A DNA stretch of 64,000 nucleotides, taken from NCBI GenBank assembly GCA_905221605.1, contig CAJNDS010002202.1, positions 135,001 to 199,000 of the forward strand, read 5' to 3'. The DNA is from Symbiodinium natans (lineage: Eukaryota > Sar > Dinophyceae > Suessiales > Symbiodiniaceae). The translations under genes were made by a program, and so were the position numbers. The notes beneath the pieces were generated by a model. That model was not told where the DNA came from and did not search any database. It saw only the letters and a program-made list of their open reading frames with translations. Positions within the stretch are counted from its first letter, which is position 1. Every line of letters starts with the position of its first letter. This document shows positions 20,561 through 32,109 of the stretch, one piece after another.

Positions 20561-20935
20561 AACCTCAAAACTTCAGAAGACCGCAGCCCCCAACCCCTCC
20601 AAATCCGCCAATGGCCAAAAGCTTTGCCGAACAATCAAACATATTCTTCCTCAAAAGGTAAAACAGGTAATAGGGATTGTTATCTTTTTTGTTTTGGGGG
20701 GTTAGTAATAGTAGCAAAGCCCGAAAACCCCAAAACCCTGAAAGGACTTGCAAAATTTGGCTCCTCCCACAACCCTAAACCCCAAAGCTTGAACGTGTAC
20801 CAAAGGTCGAGAATACCTTGAGCCCGTTTTTCGAGATCTGCCCATACCCCTGATTTAGGAAATGGTCCCTCAAGTCTAGTGCTATAAGTGCCCTTAAGCC
20901 AACGTATACGTACCCATGAACCTCCAAGTAAGCTA

Positions 20936-21035
20936 GGAGTCGGAATAGTTACTAATATTATTCCCTTATGGTCCCTGTATACTGATACTACTAGTAACGC
21001 CCCAAACCCTATTCGGATTCTCAAGGCCCCTATCT
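20936..21035. mobile_element. Family G TIR element, inverted
   Basis: Reverse orientation of 11190-11299: GTCGGAATAGTTACTA ... TTCCCTTATGGTCCCTGTAT ... ATTCGGATTCTCAAGGCCCC. It lies next to a half-copy of family H (CCATGAACCTCCAAGTA at 20914-20930). Confidence 0.6.
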
Positions 21036-21139
21036 GGGGGTTTAGGAAAAACATGGGACCCCAAATATAGATCCCCAAATCGTAGGTTTCTAGTAAGGAC
21101 ACCAAAAAGGGGCACACTAATATCCGGAAACCCGGCAAG

Positions 21140-22060
21140 TAAGCTACGAACGCGAAACCCTAAACCCGAAACCCTAAACCCTATTCTCATTATTAAGGCC
21201 CCCATACTAAGCTATCGGAAGATCGGCGCCAATACCCCCCTTCCAGCACCTGTGCCGCGGTGAGGGACACCGAATTTGCCTCGTTGATGGCCTGGAGCAA
21301 ACGGAACCCAAAGGATGGACCCTAAACCCTAAACCCCCTAAACCCGAAACCCTACTCCCTAAACCCTAAACCCAAAACCCGAAACCCTAAACCCTGAACC
21401 CCGAAACCCGCAACCCTAAACCCTAAACCCTAAACCGTAAACCCTAACCCTAAACCCCAGACCATACCAATAGGACCCCGAAAGGAGATCTACGGAAGGC
21501 CCCTTGTTCAAGAGGCGGAAGATCTGGGAAGGGAGGGGCATGGACTCCAAGAGTTTAGGGTTTAGGGTTTAGGGTTTAGGGTTTAGGGTTTAGGGCTTCG
21601 AGTTTAGGGTTTAGAGTTTAGGGATTAGGGCATTGCATTTTAAGCTCCATAGGGTTTATAACGTTTAGGGTTTGGGCTTACGGGATCGACAGGGTTTATG
21701 GGATTTAGAGTTTATAGGGTCCACAGGGTTTGAGGGGTGCGGGTATTGTGGTAAACCCTAAACCCTAAAACCTCTGATCCCCGAAATCCTAAACAACAAA
21801 GCACACCGCAAGCTCTAAAGCCCAACACCCTACACCCCCCTAAGCTCACCGGGCAGGGTTTAGGGTTTAGGGCTTCGGGTTTGGCTTTCTTTGGGTCCAA
21901 AACCCTTTCATAACAAGGCTTTCTTTGGGCCTAAATACCTTGAAAGAGGAGTCCTTGAAGTCTTAGGGATAGGGCTTAGGAACCCTAAACCCTCAACCCT
22001 AAATCTTAAACCCTAAACCCAGGGCTTAGGATTATAGGGTCTGGGGGTTATAGCGCTTAG
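21140..22060. other. Heptamer blocks and exon-like islands
   Basis: CCCTAAA blocks 21140-21185, 21320-21460, 21750-21775 and 21983-22022; TTTAGGG blocks 21553-21630 and 21858-21880. Island 21243-21318 is open on minus (contains LLQAINEANSVSLTAAQVLE). Island 21480-21550 is open on plus (contains VQEAEDLGREGHGLQEF). Neither is recognised. Confidence 0.45.
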
Positions 22061-22070
22061 GAGGGGCGAC

Positions 22071-22125
22071 CTCCAGAAGATTGTGGGCTTCGTCGAAGAG
22101 CACCACGTTGCCCTGCCGCAAGTCT
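22071..22125 (-). CDS. Exon with DEAH motif (Rad3/XPD-like helicase)
   Basis: 55-bp minus-strand exon: acceptor TAAAG, one leading base, 18 codons, donor GAG|GTCGCC. It encodes DLRQGNVVLFDEAHNLLE. Hydrophobic residues before D-E-A-H followed by N-L/I is the Walker B (motif II) of superfamily 2 helicases of the Rad3/XPD/FANCJ/CHL1 group, which bind and hydrolyse ATP. Only this motif is present; other helicase motifs are not seen nearby, so it is either one short exon of a spread-out gene or a stranded fragment. Confidence 0.55.
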
Positions 22126-22309
22126 CTTTATTCGCAACCCCTAGTCCGAAAACCATGGGGTTTAGGTGTTATTGGGTTTAGGGGTTATAGGGTTTGGGGC
22201 TTTTAAGCCCACTGGTCTGCACATGTTAGGGTTTCGGTTTCAGGCTTCAGGGCTAAGCCACGGCGAGAGCCTCATCCCTGGAGCTGTGGTTGGGCCCATA
22301 TCATCTTCC

Positions 22310-22850
22310 CATGTTTAGGGTTTAGGGTTTGGGGCTCAGGGTTAGGGTTCAGGGTTTAGGGGTTGGGGATTAGGGTTTAGGAGTGGAGTGGAGGGAAGAC
22401 CAAGATCCGAAGATCTGGCCTAGAGCAAGCAGCATCACCTCCAGCCCGAGGGCTTAAGGATCAAACCGCCAAGACAAGAAAGAAACAAGAGTCAGCCTGA
22501 AGCCCAATTGCGATCAGCAAATCGCCAGCTGAATGCTGCTCATGAAACCATGCACGCATAAAGGCGACGCAGCCCAGACTTGCGCGAAGTTTTGTTACGC
22601 CGAGCGCAAGACGAGGTGCCTGCCCCTGCCCGCCCCTTGTTGGAGCGCTCCAGCCGAGTTAACGAGATTGGCCACCGCAGAAGGGTAGGGGATCAGAAAA
22701 ATTTATTTGGGATCAAAAAATGATGTATTTCTAGGTGGATCAAAAAAAACTTGTTTGGGATCAAAAAACTATTTGCTGAAGGCTTCGAAGGCTTCTTGCA
22801 AGCGGAGCGGAGGCTGTAAACGCTCAGAAATGGTTCTTAAGCTCTAAATA
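22310..22850. other. Heptamer block and unassigned DNA
   Basis: TTTAGGG block 22316-22380, then about 300 bp without a supported gene. 22689-22775 has short repeats of GGGATCAAAAAA-type sequence. Confidence 0.5.
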
Positions 22851-23090
22851 CCGAAAATACAGCATTTTTGCGGGAACTTCTGAAAATAGCAGCATTTCAG
22901 AGTTTCCAGAGAGGCTGCAGATATTGTATATAGCAGCAGTTCTGCGCTTTCAGAGGCTGGAAATACTGTACACTGCAGCATTTCCGAGTTTCCAGAGGCT
23001 GCAAATACGGAAAATAGCAGCATTTCTACGATTTCAGAGGCTGGAAATACTGTAAATAGCAGCATTTCTGAGCTTGCAGAGGCGCAAAAC
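22850..23090. repeat. Diverged 42-bp tandem repeat
   Basis: About five to six units of 42 bp (GCAGCATTTC..GAGTTTCCAGAGG, then CTG.AAATAC.G.AAATA). The period is 14 codons and the minus frame stays open, so a repetitive peptide is possible, but nothing else suggests a gene. Confidence 0.8.
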
Positions 23091-23156
23091 AATGCTGGCA
23101 TCTTGGCATTAGAAGTTGCAAAAAAATGCGTCTACTCTGAAGCATGTATACTCTGG

Positions 23157-23775
23157 CATAGTATTGTGGAAATTCTTGTATAATGTTGTATGACACTGTA
23201 TATTCTTGCATATTATTGTACATTGTTGTATATATTGTGGAGTATTATTGCATTGTCTTGTATTTTCTTATGTTTTTTGTATAATATTGCAAATTATTGC
23301 ATATTGTTGAATGTTATTGTATGTTTTTAAAATTATTGTATATTGGTCTCTTTTTTGTAGGTTACTGTATATTGTTGCAAATTCTTGAATCTTCTTTGTA
23401 TACTATTGCAGATTACTCTATATTATAGTATATTATTGTATATTCTTGTATATTATTGTCTACGATTGTATAATATTGCAGTTTTTTGTGCAATATTTTA
23501 TATTGTTGTATGTCATTGTGTTTTTGTGTTTTTCTATATTGCTGTATTTTTTTTGTATATTTTTGAAAAATATTGTATATGTGGGTGTATATTACTGTAT
23601 GTTTTTGTATATTTTTGTATATTATTGTATATTGTTGTCCCTTATTGAATATTATTGTTAATTACTGAGAATTATTGTAAGTCATTCTTTTTTTACGTGT
23701 ATATTGCTGCATATTCTTGTACATATTTGTATATTGTTGTGTTGTAATATATTTTTGTATATCGTTGTATCTTAA
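23157..23775. repeat. A+T-rich low-complexity tract
   Basis: More than 600 bp of variations on TATTGTATA/TATTGTTGTA, far more A+T-rich than the rest of the window. Open frames on plus are low-complexity and not believable as genes. It may be a diverged satellite or a nuclear matrix-type sequence (speculative). Confidence 0.85.
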
Positions 23776-23872
23776 GCACAGCACAACACAACAAAACGCA
23801 AAACCCCTGATTCCCTGAACTTTAAAACCTAAACCCTGTAAACCCTATAAACTTATCGAACCCCGATGCCCC

Positions 23873-24017
23873 TCAGAGGTAGCTTGGACCCCCTGCTGAT
23901 GCATTGTCGGAGGACACATAGCCAGCATCCTCGCGCCGCCGGCTGCGCTCCAACATGTCCCGCAGCTCCAGGTTGTTGTGGAACTTGCGCGTCGGCGAGA
24001 TGGAGGCACGGCCCATA
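23873..24017 (-). CDS. Candidate C-terminal exon
   Basis: Acceptor CTGCAG at 24018-24023 (minus), then one base and 48 codons ending in TGA at 23873-23875. It contains ISPTRKFHNNLELRDMLERS and REDAGYVSSDNASAGGPSYL. Charged, Ser-rich C-terminus typical of a real protein end. Family unknown. The island to the right (24060-24270) is open in several frames and unresolved. Confidence 0.5.
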
Positions 24018-24279
24018 CTGCAGATGAGCGGACGATGAACCTAAATTTTTGCCTCAAATGTAGCTAGCTGCGTTGCAAATTTTGTGCCAACTGCAGTGCG
24101 TGCCCCAGGCCAGGCAGCCACGTAGATTCAAGCAATTCGTCCTCTCTTGACTCGACAGCCCGGCTATGCAGGCCATGGCAAAGCAACCCGACTCCTGGAG
24201 GACATTGATGATGACAGTTTCGTTGGTGGGTTCTATAATTACCAGTGGCACCTCCCAAAATGGCTACGGGTTCAGGGTT

Positions 24280-26195
24280 CAGGGTTAAGGGTTTCGAAGT
24301 CTACCTGGGTTGCGGCTAAGGATCCTAGTAAGATTCATACAGAACAAGCAGTGACAAGCACCCCTCCCTAGCCAAGGGAGATGGGAAGATCTGGCGTTTC
24401 GGGTTTCATTCAAGCTGAGGGCTGAGGTTGGGTTAATACGTACAGAAACCTACCCGAAACCTGAAACCCTAAACCCTAAACCCGAAACGCTAGTACAGGG
24501 TTAGACTTCCAGGGCTAGGGGTTTTGGAGTTGCCCCGTCTGGGGCTGAGGGTGAGGGAGGGATGCAGCAGGCTTCGCGATTCCAAGCCCTGGCAAGATGT
24601 TTCGTCTGGCTTAGGGCTTAGGGTTTCGGGTTTAGGGTTCAGGGTTTAGGGTTTAGGTTTGAGCCCCAGCATCACTGAAGGTAGCACATGTCGGCCGGCT
24701 TAGAGTAGCCCCATACCTGAGAAAGAGTATATCTACCCTAACAACCGACGATAACAAGAGGTCTTGAAACGCTTGCCAGCACACTTGTGGCACATGCATA
24801 GCCCTGTACCCTTCAACAAGGGCCTGCTCAGAAAACAGGCATATAGGTGATCCCGTTTGAATGGCCCTACACTGGCGGCCTCCACGCGAATGCCGAGCTT
24901 GCTCCTGTCAAGCGCAATTTAGCACCCCAAAGAAAGCCTAAACCCTACATTTGTCTAGCCGTACTTTAACCGGGACACGCTTTGCAGGGGTGACCGATAA
25001 ATCCAATAGATCTGATTAACTTGGCTACAGCAGTCCTTCGGGAGCCGAAATCCCCAAAACCCCCAACCGTTTCAGCAAACACGAGGAAAGCCTAAACCCC
25101 AAGCCCAAAATCCTAGACACCCAAACCCTTATAAGCCCTAAACCCCGAATCCTTACACCGGAGGCTCTTATTGTAGGCTATCAACCCTGATCCCAAACCC
25201 CCAAGACAGCTAGCTGTCAGGGTAGTTACGTGGTCCCTTAGTACGTGCCCTTGATTGGAGACCCCGTTATATACCTCTGAAGTACACTATGCCCCTAAAC
25301 CCTAGCCCTAAACCTAAAAACACATACTTCAGAATCCTTTTCAGAAGGTGACAGCTGAACAGTCCCTGCCCAAAATGCCCCAACCCTTCTCAACACCATT
25401 GACCAAAAAGGGTTTAGGGTGCATTTTTTTTGGGCTTGGTTTAGGAAGTAGGGTTCAAGGTTAGGGTTTAGGGCGTAGGGTCAGGGTTAGGGTGCAGGGT
25501 TTTCTATACTGAACTTGGAACCCTAGCAAAAATTATAATTTTGGCTGTTTCTTAGGAATTAAAGTATTTCCAAGTACCCCTAAGTTTATAGCCTTTAAGC
25601 TTTGGGGCTTAGGGGGGCAGACTCCTCATCTCGGCGTTCACCAGGGAAGCGTAGGGCACGAGAACAACGTCCGCCTGACCATTTGCAGAGTACTGATCCT
25701 ACTTTCCCAAAGCTAGGTTGCCCAGTAACCTAGGATGAAAAAGGGTGCCCTTTTTTGCTTAAAGGGGATTATCAGGGAACCTAAACCCCCCAAAAAGGGA
25801 ATAAGGGTACTACCGGGCATCCTAGAAACCCTACTTGGAAGTTACCTCAAGTAGGGCTATAGGTACCGAACTTCGGTCACAAGTACAGGTACCCTACCTA
25901 TCGCCCAAACTGATAAGCACACATGAACCGCCAACTGAACCCTGATCAGCCCCAAATCCTGAACCCTAACCCAACACCTGCCAGACCCTAAGCCAAAGGC
26001 AGGGGGCTTCCATGCGACGTTGCACTACGTGACTATGTGTTGGCATGCCAAAAACATTCAGGCTTGGGGTTTGAAGCTTGGTGTTTCGGGCTTGATTTTT
26101 CAGCTCTTGGGCTGTAGAGTGCCGGGTTGAGGGTTTAGGATTTAGGGCTTTGGGGTGTAGGGCGTGCTTGGCTGCGGGTTCGTACATCCGCCATG
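24280..26195. other. Heptamer-poor stretch without supported genes
   Basis: Only short heptamer blocks (24463-24490, 24610-24660, about 25460-25500). 25720-25830 matches a diverged family A-like element (AAGGGTGCCCTTTTTT ... AATAAGGGTACTACC). Otherwise unassigned. Confidence 0.5.
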
Positions 26196-26196
26196 G

Positions 26197-26308
26197 CTTG
26201 GTAGCCCAGAAACCATATCAAGATGAGGGCACCCTTTTTGGGGTTTGTTAATGTATAAGGGAAGCTTGAACCGAACAAGAAGGGAAAAGGGTACCACTGG
26301 CTACCAAG
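26197..26308. mobile_element. Family A TIR element, intact copy
   Basis: CTTGGTAGCCCAG at the left and CTGGCTACCAAG at the right are inverted repeats. 112 bp; interior AGGGCACCCTTTTTGGGG ... AAAAGGGTACCAC. Reference copy without insertion, useful for judging the interrupted copies. Confidence 0.85.
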
Positions 26309-26379
26309 AGCCTAAACCCTAAATCCTCAACCCTAAACCAAGTTGAACCGTCGTTTACACAGTGTCTCCTGCCTGTTCA

Positions 26380-26478
26380 CCCTAAGGGCCCATATATAGT
26401 CTATACTCGGGCCTTGAGGGTTCCCATATAGTAGCTTTCAAACCTAGGTATACACATCTAGGTACATGGACCCTTAGG
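26380..26478. mobile_element. Family D TIR element
   Basis: Ends CCCTAAGGGCCCAT and ACATGGACCCTTAGG are inverted repeats. Interior GGTTCCCATATAGTAGCTTT is shared with 13391-13490 and 44683-44775. Confidence 0.75.
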
Positions 26479-26579
26479 TTTAGAAGGGCCAATCTTGACA
26501 ACACGCCCGCAGGCCCAAGCCAAAAGCACAACGCAAGCGCCAGCACTACACCACACCCTACACACTTCTAAACTCTTAA

Positions 26580-26690
26580 GGGTACTTAACCCCCTAAACC
26601 CCCCTAAACCCCCTAAACCCCCTTAACCCCCTAAACCCCCCTAAACCCCCCTAAACCCCCTAAACCCCCCTAAACCCCCCCCTTAGTATG
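26580..26690. repeat. CCCCCTAAA variant array
   Basis: About ten 8- to 10-bp units with lengthened C-runs (CCCCCTAAA, CCCCCCTAAA). Local variant of the heptamer. Confidence 0.9.
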
Positions 26691-26699
26691 GGCCCTGAA

Positions 26700-27565
26700 A
26701 AGGGTACCCCTTATCTACTCCTTATATACCCCTTATATACCAAGGGCCACACTTCGGAACTAAACCTAAACCCTATAAACCCTAAGCCCTGAAGCCTGAA
26801 CCCTGAACCCGAAACCCTACAAAACCCGAAATTTCGGGTTTAGGGTTTAGGGTTTAGGATTTAGGATTTAGGGTTGAGGATTTGGGTTTAGGGTTTGGGG
26901 TCCTAAGCCCTTAACCCACCCCTCGTGCCTCAGCAACTGCCCTACGGCTGCCGTAGTAGGGGCAGCCTGGTGCTTGTGCAAGGTGTAGGATTTAGGGTGT
27001 AGGTTCTCGCCCCCTACTCAGCGACAGACGCCACAATGACAAGGCCATTGAAATTAAAAATTCTACTACCCCCCTTCCTCCGTCATACACATTATTGCAG
27101 GCTGTTGCGAAAACGCAGCAGCGCGCTAGGTGGCGCGAGTCCAACATCCGGAACCCTAGGCTCAGAACTAGACCCATTTCCTTGAGAGATTCCCAAAACC
27201 CTAAACCCTGAGCTCTACACCCTAAAACTCAAACCCTACACCCTAAACCCGGGTTCGCGGATGCAGAGATGTATGAAGTGCAGGTGCGTACTCCTCAACC
27301 CTAAACCCTAAACCCTAAACCCCCAAACCCCAAGCCCTAAACCCTAAACCCTAAACCTGGACCCTAGACCCTGTAGACCCTAAACCCTAAACCTTGTAAA
27401 CCCTAAGCCCTCAATACTGATGGGGGCTGCAGTTGCCATTAGGTTCGGCGGTTAGGAGATTCTGAGGGTAGTTTCATGGGCACTGAATAATATGGTCCCG
27501 AACCTCCGTTAAAGGGTTCTGGTGTATGGACCCCTAACTTGTCTTGAGCACACGCAGGTACTGCA
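26700..27565. other. Degenerate heptamer blocks
   Basis: Scattered variants near 26770-26900, 27190-27250 and 27295-27360, with short islands. No supported gene. Confidence 0.6.
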
Positions 27566-27570
27566 CACGG

Positions 27571-27800
27571 TTTAGGGTTTGGGTTTAGGGTTTAGGGTTT
27601 AGGGTTTAGGGTTTAGGGTTTAGGGTTTAGGGTTTAGGGTTTAGGGTTTAGGGTTTAGGGTTTAGGGTTTAGGGTTTTGTTTAGGGTTTAGGGTTTAGGG
27701 TTTAGGGTTTAGGGTTTAGGGTTTAGGGTTTAGGGTTTAGGGTTTAGGGTTTAGGGTTTAGGGTTTAGGGGTTAGGGGTTAGGGTTTAGGGTTTAGGGTT
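27571..27800. repeat. Longest TTTAGGG array in the window
   Basis: About 33 units, broken only by a TTTTG unit near 27675 and a few GGGG variants. An internal site with unique DNA on both sides. Confidence 0.98.
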
Positions 27801-27991
27801 TTGGTCAGCTCGCCCTCCTCCGAGCTTGAGGAGCTCGATGCCACCTCTGTTGGCACCCAGGTGGGTTCCTCCTCCCCCTCGCCCTGTGATGGCACCAGGG
27901 TCGGGAGCCTAAACCCTAAACCCTAAACCCTAAACCCTAAACCCGAAACCCTAAACCCTAAACCCCAAACCCCAAACCCTAAACCCTAAAC

Positions 27992-28092
27992 CCATCCACC
28001 GCCGAGTTCTCCTCCATGTGACCTTCGCGCTTCGGAGCCCGGGACTCTTCCTCTTCCGCCTTTGTCCCGCGGCTGCCCTCCCCCGCCGTGTC
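27992..28092 (-). CDS. Candidate internal exon, 101 bp
   Basis: Acceptor CATACCCAG|G, 33 codons plus two bases, donor GTTTAGGG from the adjoining heptamer block. It contains KAEEEESRAPKREGHMEENS: charged and disordered-looking. Product unknown. Confidence 0.45.
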
Positions 28093-28099
28093 CTGGGTA

Positions 28100-28770
28100 T
28101 GTAAGGGCTAGACAAGGGGTTTAGGGTTTAGGGTTTAGGGTTTGGGGTTTGGGGTTTAGGGTTTAGGGTCCGCCGACCCTGGCGGCGTGTTGGATAGGTT
28201 TCTGGATGTGAAACCTCCCTTTTGCCCTCCTTACGGGGGGGGGGGGGGGGGGGTAGGGGGGGTACCCCGGCAGCTTTTCCGTGGAGGGCCAGACCACCCA
28301 CACCGCGTGTACTCATGGACCATAGGCGGTTTCGCACAGGGCATAGGGGTTTTTTGGGAAAAAAAACCCACTTTTTCCCACCCCCAATAAACCCTCCCCC
28401 TCGCCCCTCCCCCCCCGCCCATCCCCCCTCCCCCCCCCCTCCTCCCTTCCCCCCTTCCTCCTTCAGTAAAAACCCTAAACCCTAAGCCCTCCCACCCTTA
28501 ACCCTCAGCCTGTGGTCGTTGGGCTGTCCTCGGTTTAGGCTTTCGGGGTTTAGGGTTCCGGTTTCGGTTTAGGCTTTACTTTGGGGTTTAGGGTTCGGCT
28601 TTAGGGCTGAGGCTTTAGGGTTTAGGCTGTAGGGTTTAGGGTTTCGGCTGTAGGGTTTAGGGTCGGGTTTGGGTTTAGGGTTTGGCGCCGGGGCACGCTG
28701 CGCCGCTTGAGCCCTGAACAATGCTCCGGCGGGGTCGGCGGCTTGAGCCGGAGGCTCTTAAATTTAGGGT
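28100..28770. other. G/C homopolymer-rich region
   Basis: TTTAGGG block 28118-28165, G-run 28235-28253, C-rich tract about 28385-28460, degenerate heptamers 28530-28690. Frames here are proline/glycine-rich artefacts of the runs. Confidence 0.7.
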
Positions 28771-28776
28771 TTAGGG

Positions 28777-28908
28777 TCTTATATGAAGTAGGGTACATAT
28801 TTCTTGTACCCCCCAAAAGGGCACCAGGTATATACACTCACCTATCTTAAAGAGGAACCTTATATACGTTCACCAAGAACAGTAATATAAACCCTGCTTC
28901 ATATAAGG
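28777..28908. mobile_element. Family I TIR element
   Basis: TCTTATATGAAGTAGGGT at the left and its complement ACCCTGCTTCATATAAG at the right. A related copy is at 39364-39493. MITE-like. Confidence 0.7.
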
Positions 28909-29200
28909 GGTGTTAAGGGGTACCCTTTGAAGGGCCCATTCTGAGGGACCATGTAGCTACCCTAAGAGAGTTCGAACTCTGCTTAAACTATGGGCCCTAC
29001 ACCCGAATTCCGGGACTTGAGCAGCAGGATGAGTTTAGGGTTTAGGGTTTAGGGTTTAGGGTTTAGGGTTTAGGGTTTAGGGTTTAGTGTTTAGGGTTTA
29101 GGGCTACCCGCACCTCCACCGACCGGCCAGCGGCCACGATCTGCCATTGCCTCTGCGTAGCTGGAGGACTTTCCCAAATCTTCCGGTCTCCCAAAACCTG

Positions 29201-29341
29201 AACCCTAAACCCTAAACCCTAAACCCTAAACCCTAAACCCTAAACCCTAAACCCTAAACCCTAAAACCCTAAACCCTAAACCCTAAACCCTAAACCCTAA
29301 ACCCTAAACCCTAAAACCCTAAACCCTAAACCCTAAACCCT
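29201..29341. repeat. Interstitial telomere-like array (CCCTAAA)
   Basis: About 19 units with two CCCTAAAA length variants spaced 56 bp apart, which suggests an eight-unit duplication. Confidence 0.95.
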
Positions 29342-29344
29342 GTG

Positions 29345-30295
29345 GTAGTCAAGCAGAGCTTTGAGGCAAGCAATATGGATACCCAAACTCCCCTACCCAT
29401 CAAGCTTAACCCTTGGGCCCAGAAGCCCTCTGCTTTTTCTTGACGACCCCAATACCCTAAACCCTAAACCCTAAACCCTAAGCCCTAAGCCCTAAGCCCT
29501 AAGCCCTAAACCCTAAACCCTAAACCCATACCACGCACGAATCTCTTTGAGCGCAGGCATCGCAATCAATCAGATCAACTTCACAGCATTACTAGGTTGG
29601 CCCGTTCGGGTGTAAGGTAAAGTGTATTATGTCTCAGCAATTAGGGAAACTCTTCCTGGTAGAAGTTCCGGCAAAACCCAATAAGACGGGCCGACCTAGA
29701 CAACACTTGCGCGCCGTTAAAACGGCCGTTGGGGCTGTCGGGCGGGTTCTGGGCAGCGTGCAGGTCCTCACCTGACTTGCCCTGAGAAGGGTCAGCTAGG
29801 TAGGCCCTTTCTCCCCCGAGATGACGCTCGCGTATGCTCCTCTTAAACCAAATATAAGCGTCCTAGAGCATGGCGTTTTAGATGTTCCTAGAACACGATC
29901 CTCCTAAACCCAATAAACAGCAAACTGCACCTATACACAGGGCCTCCCTATGCTGATACCCTAAACCCGAAGCCCGGAACTGGTGGCAAGCTTCTACACA
30001 ACCACCTCGGTACGGCTAGCTTCGCAGCAGCTTGCCCTTAGAGGGAACTTGATGCTGCAATGAAGCTCGGAGGGGCACGTCACCTCCTGCAGGCGGGGCA
30101 AGGGTCTAGGAATTGAGGGCTTTCGAGGACCCCCAGGTGCAACTTCGAGTCGGATGTGCCTAAACCCTAAACCCTAGCTTGTCTAAGCCACAAGCCTCCA
30201 ACCCCAAACAAAACCCTAAACCCTGAAACGTACACTCTAAACCCGAAACCCTAAACCCTAAACCCTAAAACCCTAAAGCCTAAACCCTAAACCCT
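29345..30295. other. Unassigned stretch
   Basis: CCCTAAA/CCCTAAG block 29455-29525 and degenerate units 30160-30298. 29530-30160 carries no heptamers and I see no convincing gene. Confidence 0.45.
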
Positions 30296-30299
30296 AAGC

Positions 30300-30401
30300 C
30301 CAGTCCGTGTGGTCACGGAAGTAGATGTGAGCCGTCGACCATGAGTCCACAACGCCAGGGAAGTCGCAGTCCGTGTCGCAGGTGTTCTTGCACATCTTGT
30401 C
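30300..30401 (-). CDS. Candidate exon, Cys-rich, GC donor
   Basis: 102 bp, exactly 34 codons. Acceptor CCCTCAG|G; the donor would be GCTTAGGG, a GC donor made from the adjoining heptamer block. Contains DKMCKNTCDTDCDFPG and VVDSWSTAHIYFRDHTD, with four cysteines in 11 residues, as in extracellular proteins. Family not identified. Confidence 0.55.
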
Positions 30402-31378
30402 CTGAGGGGTGTAGGGTTTAGGGTTTAGGGTTTAGGGTTTAGGGTTAGCGTTTGGGAATTGGGGTGTAGGGCTTAGGGTTGGGGAAGATGGCAGAAAGGC
30501 TTTGCAGGAGGTCCGAGCGAAAGGAGAGCCTTCGATAAGGGCTCAGAACCATGACATGTCCCTGTACTAGGCACTGTACCCTAAACCCAAAATAACTCTA
30601 AACTCAAAAGACTACGCCTTGCAAGCCCTATAAATTTTATAAACAACCCTAAAAACCTTAGCCTTTCAAAACCAAGAAACCTGAAGCCCAAAAACTCTTA
30701 AATCTAAAAATGCCAAACCCTAAATCCCAAGCCCGAAACCCTAAACCCTAAACCCTAAACCCTAAACCCTAAACCCTGCTTCAGAAGGGCTTCTAGAGGT
30801 TAGGCTCCAAAGGTTTGTGAGTCAGGATCGGAATCTCAATCTTCGTGGGCATTTAGGGCTTTCGGCTCCGGGGGTTTAGGGTTTAGGGTTTAGGGTTTAA
30901 GGTTTAGGGTTTGGGGTTTAGGGTTTAGGGCGTTAGGGTAAAGGGTTTCGGGTTTAGGGGTTATGGTTCAGGGTTTCGGGCTGGAGGAGGTGGGAGCGTA
31001 CTGTTCTCAAACCCTTTGTAACAGGACTCACAGGTACCCTAGAAAACGATGCCAATGTCTTGGAGTTCTTCAGGCGAGGCTCTGGTATAAACCCTAAACC
31101 GTAAACCGTAAACCCTACACCCTAAACCCTGAACCCTGAACCCTGAACCCTAAAAGGCGCCTTGACACTTACCAGTATGTTGAGCGATTGAGATGCTGAG
31201 CTTTTATTGGTGGGGCGGTTCGTGGGCTGGGCTTAGGGTTTATAGGGTTTTTCTGGGTTTAGGGCATAGGGCTTAGGGCTTAGGGTTTAGGGTTCAGGGT
31301 GTAGGGTGTAGGGTTTAGGGTTCGAGGTCTAGGGTTTAGGGTGTAGGGTGTAGGGTTTAGGAGCTTTGTGCTCCTAAC

Positions 31379-31446
31379 ATCCGCCCAGCTTCGTTGCTCA
31401 GGCTCACGGGCTCCCACTCGTTGGCGGCCAGGAAGGGGATGGAGAC
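31379..31446 (-). CDS. Candidate exon, 68 bp
   Basis: Acceptor CCAGCAG|G, donor GTTAGG, frame contains VSIPFLAANEWEPVSLSNEA. TTTAGGG blocks flank it. Unrecognised. Confidence 0.45.
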
Positions 31447-31630
31447 CTGCTGGGCTGGACTTTGAAGTAACCAGGGAGAAGAAAAGGTTTAGGGTTAGGG
31501 TGTAGGGTTTAGGGTTTAAGGTTTAGGGTTTGGGGTATGGGGATTGGGGTTTAATTAGGGTTTAGGGTTTAGGGTTTAGGGATAAGCTTGTATTTCATAT
31601 TGGTTCCTTCAAGGCACAGGTCAAAAAAAG

Positions 31631-32105
31631 GTAACGGCGCCTGTACGCGCCTAGGCGTTTTTAGAGATTTCAGAATGAGGATTTAGGGTTTAGGGTTTAG
31701 GGTTTAGGGTGTGGATACGCGCGAAACCACAGCGAGAGCGCAATCTCAACTAAAATTGTTGTTCAGGCAGGTGCGCGAAACACTAGAGGCTGAAGTAAAC
31801 TTTGGGCCTAGCTGCGTTTTCGCTCGAGTTGTAAGCTCATGTTTGAAGAGGCTACAGAAGAAAGTTTTATTTTAGAGAGAGTTTGTTTAAAGTATTGACT
31901 TGCCTTAGGTTACACTTGGGCTTAAGGATTGGGTTTATGCTTGTGCAGTATGTTGTACAAAGAGGCGAAAAGGCTGTAAATACCAGTGTTTTGCGCAATA
32001 TGAATGATGTTCTTACCCCCCCCCCCCCCCGTCCCACCCCCCCCACCCCCCGCCCCAATACCCTGAAACCTGCAATAACGCATAGGCGCGTACAGGCGCC
32101 GTCAC
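31631..32105. mobile_element. 475-bp TIR element, no transposase
   Basis: A 27-bp end (31631-31657, GTAACGGCGCCTGTACGCGC...) is repeated inverted at 32079-32105 with few changes. Inside are a TTTAGGG block (31680-31710), a poly-C stretch near 32017-32030 and a frame of about 60 codons with no motif. Non-autonomous DNA transposon; flanking A-runs hide any target duplication. Confidence 0.75.
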
Positions 32106-32109
32106 CAAA

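Noticed and set aside
23385-23661. Hydrophobic open frames suggesting membrane proteins
   Set aside because: Low-complexity TATTGTATA sequence gives Ile/Leu/Tyr/Phe strings in several frames.
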